DNA of 64,000 bases from Augochlora pura (taxonomy: Eukaryota > Arthropoda > Insecta > Hymenoptera > Halictidae): the NCBI RefSeq assembly GCF_028453695.1, contig NC_135782.1, positions 8,432,001-8,496,000 of the forward strand, written 5' to 3'. The notes under the pieces were generated by a model. The model was not told the origin of the DNA and searched no databases. It saw nothing but the letters and a program-made list of their open reading frames with translations. Both the position numbers and the translations under genes were made by a program. The first letter of the stretch is position 1, and the number at the start of each line of letters is the position of its first letter. This document shows, piece by piece, positions 12,939 through 23,082 of the stretch.

Positions 12939-13770
12939 CTGTGACTGCCAAAAATATTCGGACACTGGTATAACCTTGACTTCTACGCCACGCAGTTAAA
13001 TAAATATTGAAGCATATAAATATTAAAATAAAATAAAGTTAAGATTATTAAAATAAAGTTAAGTTCTTTAAAATAGAGATGTCTTTAAAATTAGTATTGC
13101 TAGTTCCATACCTCTTTTGTTGAACAATACATTCCAAGAAATTTGAAATTTTTTAAATTATTATCTACTTACCATCGACGTCGTTTTTATATTTTCATCT
13201 TACACGATATTATGATTTGCTTATAGTATGCATTTTTTTTTGCTGCAACTTGTACGATCGAATTCACTTTATAGGGATAAATGTAATTATGTTATCTTAA
13301 TTTCTTAATGCATCCGAGGAAATTTTTCAAATGCATACGACGCTTTCTTATATCTTTTTAATTATGTAACCTTCTATACTAAATCGAGAGTTTATTATAT
13401 TTTGACATTTATATATTCCATATTAACCCTTTGCACTCGAGCGGCGACTCTGCGGCGCCATTAATATTGTTACAACACGTTTCAAAATTATTCTTATAAA
13501 TATCGCTGAAGCTTGGATTGAAAAAATTGTTGGAAGTGCAACTGTTATATGTGTCAGGAAACGTCATTTCACACGCATGCGATAAATTTTGATATATAAA
13601 ATAGAAATACTAGAAGCCAGAAAAATTATATTAAACTTGCGGTTGAAATGGCTTCGAGTGCAAAGGGTTAATATATCAAAAAGGATTCTTCCTTTCGATG
13701 TATGTTTATTTAAATATATGGCCTACAAATAAAAGTTATAGCAGTATCCGAATATTTTTGGAAATCACTG
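12939..13770. mobile_element. Tc1/mariner-type non-autonomous element (MITE), TA-flanked
   Basis: About 35 bases at 12939 (CTGTGACTGCC, then AAAAATATTCGG) are matched in reverse complement at the right end, 13736-13770, with a perfect core CCAAAAATATTCGG. Both ends are flanked by TA (12937-12938 and 13771-13772), the target duplication of the IS630/Tc1/mariner superfamily. The 832-base interior has no transposase. It contains a second, TTAA-flanked element at 13423-13671. Confidence 0.85.
13423..13671. mobile_element. piggyBac-type MITE nested in the TA element
   Basis: TTAACCCTTTGCACTCGA at the left end is matched exactly in reverse complement at the right end, within a 249-base element bounded by TTAA on both sides. 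TTAA targets and CCC-rich termini are the hallmark of piggyBac-family elements. The interior has no coding capacity. The perfect 18-base termini suggest that it moved more recently than its host element. Confidence 0.85.
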
Positions 13771-13939
13771 TAATTGGCTAGCTTCGATTTCCAAACATAT
13801 ATTAAATATAATATTATAGCTTAGTTTATTAGTTTGGCTTCATTTAAGCTACGGTATACGCACGTAATTGCAGCGATTAATTACAATTTTGTCATTTTTA
13901 TGTTAGCGTGTAGGACGTCGCTGAATCGAACCGGCAAGA

Positions 13940-15316
13940 ATGAACGCAACGAAAAGGGGACGCACGAGAACGGAACGCGCGAGAACGGAACGCGCGGGAA
14001 CGGAGCGCGCGGGGACGAGGCGAACGCGGGGCGATATCGAGAGCAAGGACATGGTAAAGAGAATTATTAAAAAGTGCGACGAAGAGGCGCAAAAAGGTGT
14101 ACTCGTTCATCTATTGAACCGATCCACCGCCCGCGCGGCAGATTACACCGGCCTCTCGCAAAGATCGGTTAACAAAATACGAATGGAGGCCGCCGATTCC
14201 GGGGAACAGTTAAAATTGCATTACAACGACGAGAACAAAAAGATCATACGAGACATAATCTATGATTTTTACGTTAGGAGAAAAATTATCCCGACATGTT
14301 CGAAATTGTTGACCGCGATACGGGAGAGGATGCCGTTCCCGTGGACGAAGCACATCCTTTACGAATTCTTGAAAAGCATGGGATACGAGTACAAGAGAAG
14401 CAATAACGTGAAGCTCTTGATCGAAAATCCGGTAATCGTGAATTGGCGAAAGAAATATCTGCACGTTCTCAGTTATTATAGAACACGGGGAAAGAACATT
14501 ATATATTTGGACGAAACATGGGTGGATACTACGTTGTCTGTCGGGAAATGGCGGCTGGACGTAAGAAACACGATAGGCGTTACGAACGGTCACTATACTC
14601 ATCCGCATATAATAGTGCTCCTCGCAGGGGGCAGAAGCGGATTCGTGGATGGCACGGAACTCGTATATAGATCCGAGTCGACGGCCGGCGACTATCACGG
14701 TCACATGGACGCGGAAAATTTCGAGAAGTGGATCAGGAAACGATTGTTGCCGAACATTCCGCCGGAGACCGTGATTGTCATGGATAACGCCCCGTACAAC
14801 AGGGTGGAATTGAATAAACCGCCGTCGGTGTACGCTTCGAAGAAACGCATGATAGCGTGGTTGAAGGAAAACAATCATCCGGATGTTGAGAGGATGAACC
14901 TGGGCAAGCACGAGCTTTCGGAGCTCGTGCAACGGTACAAAAAGCGCGGCAAAATTTATAGGATCGATGAACTTTTGAGAAGACACGGCCACAGCGTGAT
15001 GAGACTGCCGCCGTGCAATAGTATGTGTAACATGAACCCGGTGGAGTTTGCTTGGGTACAGTGGAGGAACAAAATGCTGCAGAACAAACTCACCACGGAG
15101 CTGTCGTGCACAGAGCTGGAGGTATTGGTGCGTGACACGATAAAAAGCACGTCGTTAACCGAGTGGGAAGGATATTGTATGCACGTGCACGTAATGGAGA
15201 ACGAATACTGGAGCAAAGATTGGACGTTGGAAAACGCGATCGAGGGTCTAGGATTGGAGATACAAAGCAGCGATCCGGAAGAGGAATCGGGCGACAGCTG
15301 CGCGGAAAATGTTTAA
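13940..15316 (+). CDS. IS630/Tc1-like DDE transposase or domesticated derivative, intact
   Basis: An uninterrupted 458-residue frame in a single exon. After a basic N-terminus with a repeated TERA motif (residues 11-24), a helix-turn-helix-like segment follows (about 50-85). The catalytic core then appears as DETW (D191), MDNAPYN (D282) and NPVEFAW (E369). These are the three acidic residues of the IS630/Tc1/mariner superfamily. About 86 residues separate the second and third, against about 34-39 in ordinary Tc1/mariner enzymes, because of an insertion rich in basic and charged residues. The gene is far more GC-rich than its flanks and has no stop or frameshift, and I found no terminal inverted repeats around it. 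It could be a recently active element with overlooked ends or a host-domesticated gene. The start shown is the first ATG. The upstream in-frame sequence is short, and an internal start at residue 38 is possible. Confidence 0.85.
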   Translation: MNATKRGRTRTERARTERAGTERAGTRRTRGDIESKDMVKRIIKKCDEEAQKGVLVHLLNRSTARAADYTGLSQRSVNKIRMEAADSGEQLKLHYNDENKKIIRDIIYDFYVRRKIIPTCSKLLTAIRERMPFPWTKHILYEFLKSMGYEYKRSNNVKLLIENPVIVNWRKKYLHVLSYYRTRGKNIIYLDETWVDTTLSVGKWRLDVRNTIGVTNGHYTHPHIIVLLAGGRSGFVDGTELVYRSESTAGDYHGHMDAENFEKWIRKRLLPNIPPETVIVMDNAPYNRVELNKPPSVYASKKRMIAWLKENNHPDVERMNLGKHELSELVQRYKKRGKIYRIDELLRRHGHSVMRLPPCNSMCNMNPVEFAWVQWRNKMLQNKLTTELSCTELEVLVRDTIKSTSLTEWEGYCMHVHVMENEYWSKDWTLENAIEGLGLEIQSSDPEEESGDSCAENV

Positions 15317-18028
15317 GGAAAGGAAACGAGCGAAAGTAATAATAGTCAACGTCGTTTATGAAAATCGTTTTAAAAGTCCACGAGTAATTTTTGTGGTGAA
15401 TTAATTGTGTAATTGTACCATATTAGATAACCGATGAGAAAGATCCTGCGATACAACATGGATATAAAATGTCTGCATATAGTACAACATGCTTTCTGCA
15501 ATAATGCGATGAGAATTTGATAGAAATGATAATTAAGTGATCGGTAATTCGAAATTACATGTAACCACGCATTCATCGGAAGGATTTGAAGCGAATGCTT
15601 CACGGGTAAGGAAAGATGCATCCACGCATAAATTTCATATTTGTCAGTGTTCAATTAATGATAATATTTATATATTTTTAATTATTGCTTAATTAAATCT
15701 GTTCAAATTTATTTCAGATCGTAAACGATAGAGAATCGCGCGAACCATGTTCTCCGTTGGAAATATATTTAAAGGATACAGTTGCCGGTATTTTCGAATT
15801 CAACTTTTAATCTGTAAAATAGTAAAAATTGCAAGCAGGTCCGTACATTTTCTTTGTGCGGGGAAAATTGTCGCGTTAAGAAATAAAATGGCGGTAACGA
15901 AACCGCATTTGTAAAGTAGCGTACGGTAGATGGCGCCACTAGACGGGATGACGAAACGTGTAGATACAATTGACAATTTATTCATATCCAACTGAATTAG
16001 CAGTTAAATGTAAATATATGTGATTGATTTATATTAAATTAATATTGCATACACCAGAAGGTGACGTTGTTGCATATCGTATTCGTGCTTTTTAAGTTTA
16101 CAAGTGACGTAAAATTACGAATAAAGTTGCTACTCTCCCGAAATGTTTTTTTCAATGCAATTATTTGTTTACCGTTAGCATGAATTCCATATTTTAAGTT
16201 GTCATCCTGATATTTATCATGTAATATCATCGGACGGGCCACAAAGTTCGTTCAGAAAAATCTATTCAATAGGTTTAGCTGTAATGTGACTCTAGATAAA
16301 GCAAGATTACAATGTTGACGATAAAGAAACACTATAAATGTCGGCGATAATAGTACATCGAGACGTCGTATTATATAAGCGATTTTTTTTTGGAAAATAT
16401 TCATTTTTTCGACATTGTATCACGTCACGGAAAAGTACGATCGAAACCGTCGAGAATTCAAAGATTTTCGAATATTATTCGTTTTCGAAAATGTTGTTGT
16501 TAAAATTCATTCGATGATCATAGTTTTTGAAAATTTTTCAACAAATGAGCAACATTATTATTATTACTATTATACCTAAATGTTTTTAATTTAGATGATT
16601 CCAGTATCTTCGCTATTTTTTATGCTATCATTCACTTTGTCAGAAATGCATAAAAATCGTCAGTCTAGCTATGATTTTGTTTACGCGTGTGAAAGAAAAT
16701 TCGAAAGTCAAATGTAATTAATGCCGGAGTTTCTGTCGTCTACGGATTATTCAAAATGCAGCTACAACGTAAAAACCATGTGGACACACCGCGGCTTTTT
16801 TAATCGTTCGCAAAAACAGTCTACGTTTTAAGTAATTTATTAAAAATCTTCTCGATCGACGAACTATCGAATAGGTGTTCAATAGACAAGTTATTAAAAG
16901 CTTCCATAACGCTTTTGACTTACGTTAATAATCATTGTTTCAGCTTTATCGAGAAACGAATCAATGCTTTTTTTTGAACGCTGAAAAACATCAGAAAACG
17001 TCAGAGTTCCGACTTTTAAATTGTTCAATTTACGATTATTAACACTGCGAAGTTAAATTCCTGAGGAATTTATTGCTCAGGTCGAATATTACAATAATAA
17101 CTGCTAACAATTCGACCGAGTATATTATCCTTACTGTTATAAAGAAGAATAAAATAGCTGTTTCCAGTGCTTTGTAAATATAGTATTAACAATTGTAAAA
17201 CGTATTACGAAGTTCCATGATTCTTTCGATTTCTGTTGAGTTGAGTACTCGCCCAATTATTGCTTCACTTTTATCAAATAAATATACCAATATCCGTTTT
17301 CGACACTGCATTTACGAGAGCCGACAAAATGACGGATTTAAATGTTAAAATTTGCGATTATTGAGATTGCGAAGTTACATTTATGAGGAATTGATTCGGT
17401 AAAGTTGCTCGATGCAATAATTGCAATTAAAATCGCCAGAAAACCGAGTGACTATATTATTGTTAGGTACTTATCTAAAGAAAAATAACATGGTTGATTT
17501 TAGGGCTCTGTAAACCTGATGTTAACAAACACGGAATTGCATTCGGTACAAAAATGCGTTCGATTTTGCACGTAACATTAAAATGATTGCCGTTAAATTG
17601 AGACCACCGTAGGAAGACGGCAATTTCCACCGCGTCCTTTCGGACCTTGGATTTACAAAATGGCGCAGCGCTAGGCCTGGAACAGCATTGTGGTTTCACC
17701 CATCCTGTAGCGAGAACTCCCCGTTCCTGTAAGCTGCCCTTCATGTGGGGTGAACTCTCGATAGCTCGCGCGTGGAATTCGGAAGAAACGACAGGGTGGG
17801 GATGCAGGAACAAGGGTGTCCAAACGGGTCTCCCGGGAAATTCTCGGAAAATGATCTTCGCAGCGTCTAATACGTGGCGAATGCAGATAATTAACGTTTT
17901 CTGTTTTATCGACAATTTCTTTTTAATATCGATTATATTAATGAATAAGTTCTTTCCACCTTGGAAATATTAATTAAACTATTATTTTTTCCTACCGATG
18001 AGTTAGTCGATTTATAATAAATCTTCTT

Positions 18029-18030
<2 letters not shown>
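15317..18030. other. Intergenic DNA, GC-richer islet at about 17500-17860
   Basis: Mostly AT-rich. A GC-richer islet around 17590-17850 carries open frames of 108 codons (+) and 146 codons (-) that overlap on opposite strands. Neither has a domain I recognise and neither has an obvious spliced partner, so I do not call a gene there. Confidence 0.35.
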
Positions 18031-18034
<4 letters not shown>

Positions 18035-18069
<35 letters not shown>

Positions 18070-18077
18070 GAGAGAGA
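18035..18077. repeat. (AG)n microsatellite
   Basis: About sixteen uninterrupted AG dinucleotides to 18066, then an imperfect AG/GAAG tail. Confidence 0.95.
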
Positions 18078-20373
18078 ACACGGATATACCAAACGGGGAT
18101 CATTTATTTATTAGTTTGATAACTTTACATAAAATATCTAATTAAATTATAACTGTTGAAAGGGGATATCTTAATTATATAGTTTATTTATATTAAGAAC
18201 TCCACAAATATCTCTCCTTATCGCCATCTACAAATGCATGCACGAAGCTTCTCAGCACGTTTATTATCTTACGGTAACATTAATAGTAAATCTACCATCG
18301 CTGGTCAAATTTTATAATTGTTGAACTGATCGAACTACTTCCGTTAAAAATTGTTGAATATATTTCTACAGTCAGTCATACGCTATTATAAGAATTGTGA
18401 AAAATATGAATAAATTCTGTCTTGTAATTGTTATAAAGTCATTTTTGTTAGACGCTTTTCGATTTCGATAGATTTAGTGTTAATAAACATTGGTACATAT
18501 TATATAGGTGGTATAAAACTTGAACGAGATTTTATTGATTTTGCAAAAGAAACGCCACCATAGTTATCATTTGCACAATGTGGAGTCGCATGAATACATT
18601 AACAATGGTAAAATTTGGCAAACAAAAAGCAAACCAAGAGCGGAGAACTGTTCACGAGAATCTCCTACATCGATATCGTTTACAAGAGAATGATTACAAC
18701 GTCGTATAATATAATTAATTAACCTAATAACAGTGAAGAAATGCAACAGTTAAATCAAACTTCAAAAAGTAATTAATTATGTTTCTCTACGTTTTTATGT
18801 ATTTTTGTATACAATTATATTGATGCAGTAGATTTTTTTAAACAATTACGTATCCTTGGTTTAGCTGTTTATGTTGCAATTTTTGGCAATTCTGCATTCA
18901 GTGTACGCATATCTGGGAGATTGTGGTGCCTCTGTTGACAAAAAACCAAAGCTCAATTCACGATCTGCGCAGCGCTAATCGGTAAATTGGTAAAACGCTG
19001 AAACTGCTAGTGAAATTACCGACAATCGGTTTTTGTTAACAGTTTGAGCATTTTGCTACGAGCACAATTGATTTAGGATCCGTACAGACATTGCATTTGA
19101 TGGGGTTTTCGCCTCAGTTATGGAGGATTCTAGGTTCCCTTAACATTTTATGTCGCGCTCAGCGTTACCGATAGTTTATGAAAAATAGGCACGTTAGCGA
19201 GAAGCAAATATCCTGTATATTTCATTTCTACTGCGAGTGTTGAATATTATTTGAAGGCGATAAGTGTAGGCGGCACAGAACATTTAACTATTAAATCTAC
19301 CGAACAATAGAATTGATTTGGTCGCAGTGCTAAGATAAAAGTAAAAAAATTCAATTTATTTAGATTTTGTACAGTCTTTGTTATAGTAGTTGTCCGAATA
19401 ATTTACGCAATAATTTTCCATGGAAGTGTCTTAATTGTAATTATGATTTTAAAATGGGGAACCGATCACTTGATTGTGGCAGTTTTAGTGTTAAATGATG
19501 TAAATAGTATTTATAAAACATGTATTACAGAAATACGGTATGAAGTCTTATTATTTTTATGGGCAGTTAAGAAATTATTTCTACTAATTACTTATAAGCT
19601 TTACAGTTCAAAAAAGCGCTGCATGCAATGTCTGTACGGATTTTAAGTCGGTAATATTGAGTTGTTACAAAAATAATTTAGGTTTTCTTATAAACTGAAA
19701 TCACGTTTGCAATAGTCAAATAGATACTATTTGGTGAAATTCGAGACTTCCCTATCATATCTGTAATTATAATCAAATGTTATTTTACAATTCTTCCTAC
19801 TGCACCTAAACATTTACATTGCATAAGACATATGAGAGAAAGAAGACAGTGCAACATATAAGATCTCCTTTAGAAAACAAACCGAAGAATAATGGAACAA
19901 TTGAAAAATTACGACATTACTTGAAGCAAACTAAATTATACAGTCATTTGTAAGCCTAATTTTGAGTCAAATATTTATAGTGTATTTATCATTTCTAGAA
20001 ATTCATTATTCCTGAAACCTATTTCACAGCCATTAGCACGATGTAATTATCGATTTCATGGCGTTTATAGAATGATCGAGGTTTCTTCCGATTTATAGCT
20101 GATTTGAAATCGAAAATTACATCGATTGCCCAAGTCTCACCACGTGGAGATTGCTGTAACCGGAGACCCAAAAGGGATTCAGAACGAAACCAGGATTCAT
20201 TATGGGTTGGTTGCACACAATAACTTTTACTTAACAACTAACACCTCAATAAGTACGTTGTTAATAAATAACTCTTTAATCCATAATTTCTAAATAAATA
20301 ATGGCTTAACAAATAAACCTTCATAAATAACCCTTAAAAAGCACTTACTAAATAACGCCTTAATAAATAATCC
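18078..20373. other. AT-rich intergenic DNA
   Basis: No recognisable gene. The last 130 bases, about 20240-20373, are a degenerate AAATAA-rich simple repeat into which the TTAA element at 20374-20691 appears to have inserted. Confidence 0.4.
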
Positions 20374-20691
20374 TTAACCACTTCGGTACGGCTCGCATCG
20401 GCCACGAAATTGTGCCCACAGCCGGCACTCACCATTCGCATGCTACTTCGTGCATCGACATGAAACCGTTTTGCTCTTTTACAGATCTTTGACGAGAAAA
20501 GCTTATTTATGTGTATTTCTGGACGTAAACACTGCAATTGTAGAGATAAGGCAAAAGTTCTTGGCAGTCGACTATAGTCGACGCTCGGCCGTGTGCGTTC
20601 ATATCACGGCCGTCGACTATAGTCGACACTCGGCTGTGCGTGTTCATCTGTGGCCGTCGACTATAGTCGACGCTCGTACCGAAGTGGTTAA
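20374..20691. mobile_element. TTAA-flanked MITE with a tandem palindrome array
   Basis: The ends are TTAACCACTTCGGTACG and its exact reverse complement, bounded by TTAA, so the element is piggyBac-like and 318 bases long. Inside its right half the 16-base perfect palindrome GTCGACTATAGTCGAC occurs three times (20567-20582, 20612-20627, 20656-20671) as part of a tandem unit of 44-45 bases. There is no coding sequence. The intact ends suggest fairly recent mobility. Confidence 0.85.
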
Positions 20692-20722
20692 TAACTAACC
20701 ACATGTCAACGAATTACAGCAA

Positions 20723-20978
20723 ATAATTAAGAATTAAGAATTGAGAATTGAGAATTGAGAATTGAGAATTCAGAATTCAGAATTCAGAATTAAGGATTAT
20801 GGACTAAGGATTATGGATTAAGGATTTCGGATTAAGGATTTGGGATTAAGGATTTCGGATTAAGGATTTCGGATTAAGGGTTCCGGATTAAGGATTTCGG
20901 ATTAAGGATTTCGGATTAGGAATTACGAATTACGAATTACGAATTACGAATTACGAATTACGAATTAAGAATTATGAA
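20723..20978. repeat. Heptamer-based minisatellite
   Basis: The block is built almost entirely from seven-base variants: GAATTGA/GAATTCA at the left, a 14-base double unit GGATTAAGGATTTC in the centre, and GAATTAC at the right. Each variant has been homogenised locally, so three sub-arrays follow one another. It is not the TTAGG insect telomere repeat. Confidence 0.9.
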
Positions 20979-20991
20979 TCATGGGTTAAAA

Positions 20992-23052
20992 ATGAATGAA
21001 GCTGTTTACGTTGCGCGAACCACCCTGTATATGTATAATATAACCTCCGGTGATATCATACTTCTCTGATACATATTTCAGCGATCATTTTTGGCAAACT
21101 TTACGGTCGTTTTTTTTTGGCGGAGATTTATGTTCATGTATTTTATATAAGTTACAGGTGTTATCGATTCCACTTAAATTGCCGGAAATCTCAATGATGT
21201 TGTAACGAGGAAACTGCCTTGCAGTTGGGTGTGAGCACACGTCTGAGAATCGTGTGTCCCGAGATTATCGGCGCTAACGATCCATCCAGCGTCTCTCACC
21301 TGAATCAGTCGTGGCTTTACCGCCGTGGATCGCGCACGCGTTCCTCTCTTCTCTCACAAGGACGAATAGAGCGTTTTACCTCTTTGGTTAAAACAGGAGA
21401 ATTATCAAATTCTGCTAATTGTAGGTAGACCATTCCCATTCAACTAATTCATAATTGCCGTCGATATCGATTCGTTAGTCGACGACCGTAGGTTCTATTT
21501 ATTTATAAAACGTGCGAATGCTGGACAACGAAACAAACGAAATTTCAGTAAAAATTAATAGAATGTCCGTCTATGTTTCCTTTGTTAAAAGTTTCTTTCG
21601 TTTATGGAAAGAATTTTGTTTGCAATTGGAATTTCGTAGTAATTTATTATATTTGAAACTAGATATCGACTTAATGCTTTGTTTCTTGCATATCTTTTTT
21701 TCATACAACGAAGTTTTTAATGAATGAAATTCACGTTTGCTTGATTACCGGTTTTTGAAAATTGTTTGGAGACATGAACGTTTACTGTGCAGTATAAAAG
21801 TTCCAACGGACACGAATCGTAAAGTGAATTTTTACAAGTTACTGTATCCATCACAATTTTCTAATAAAATTTAATGAAACGTGTTCGAATTAGTTTTTAC
21901 GATTAGTAAATTACTGTCTTCTGAAATTTTACGCATCTTTCCCGGTATAAAAAGAATCTTCGAGTTTGGCATCACACGTTGAATAATGAGTCCAGATTTA
22001 TTATAGCAAAAATAATTAATTAATTATAAAAGCGAAAATTAAAATTGATAGTTTATCGTTCTGTTTAAATTCGAGTTTTGGAGCTAATTCTTCAAGGATC
22101 TAAAGATAATTATATTCTTACATTAATCACCGCAATTTTCTTAAGTGCACCATTTACTTTAGTATTCAATTCAAATCATTTGATAAGAAAATACGGAAGT
22201 ATGTTTTAAACAATTCTATTATCTTATCAACTACCTCGTGATTTATTGCTGGCTGGATGGAACTGTGAAATCACTTATGTTAATAATCGTTTGCAGTACA
22301 TTGGAGATTCCTATTTGTTGACAAATGCTATGACATGCTGATTATGACTACTCATCTTTCATGTTCTATCATACTAAGCAACTGCAATTAGTGCGGAAAC
22401 AGTTAATAATGTGCTATGTGTTTGTTTATGTTTTGAAGTTGAATAAAATAATTGGTAACAATTTTATATATATTTTATACATACAGTGATGTGGACTAGT
22501 TATAGACTCAAAGGAATTTTTACACTTTTTAAGGATATTTAAACAACAATTTAAAAAAATACTATATCAGTATATCTTCTATTATTTTTTATATGGAAGT
22601 ATTACGAATATGGTGCTCTCTTAAGTTTTTCTTTAAACATCATTAACAATGTAAAAGTTATTCCGAGTCTATAATTATTCGCACCATTGTGCGGTTGCCT
22701 TATTTTTAACAAGTACTTAATTTTAATAAGCATTTAATTACACTACCAACTAATTGTAACTTCATTTTTACGTCTGGAACTATTTGTCAATGGACAATTC
22801 TCGTGGTGCACTTCCTGTTTCCAATGTTTATTATATATATTTAATATTATATTATATGTTCTTAACAGCAATCCATCTAATTTGTTTCATTATTTATTAC
22901 TGTTCACGTTTACGGTCATTCATCCCGTTTCTCGCGCAAACCATCTCCTTTGCAATGGAACCACAAATCTTTATTGTTTAAACGTATTTAAACATTTATA
23001 ATCTATTGTTATAGAAATATATATATATATATATATTTATCGTGTCGCATAA
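20992..23052. other. Intergenic DNA upstream of the esterase
   Basis: AT-rich with a slightly GC-richer stretch at about 21190-21430. A TA-dinucleotide run lies at about 23018-23036, just before a TTTTCAG acceptor-like site at about 23057-23063. This suggests that a non-coding 5' exon of the esterase may lie somewhere upstream. That exon could not be located. Confidence 0.35.
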
Positions 23053-23082
23053 ATGCTTTTCAGGCTTACTAGGCGTAATAAA

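Noticed and set aside
14210..14992. 260-codon open frame on the - strand
   Set aside because: It lies antisense within the transposase gene. The frame is open because of the GC-rich codon use of the true gene, and its translation has no recognisable domain.
17475..17915. 146-codon open frame on the - strand
   Set aside because: An overlapping open frame of 108 codons exists on the other strand, and neither resembles a protein. The openness is explained by local GC content.
20723..20978. Possible interstitial telomere repeat
   Set aside because: The period is seven bases and the units are GAATTAC and GGATTAA variants, not TTAGG or the known hymenopteran variants.
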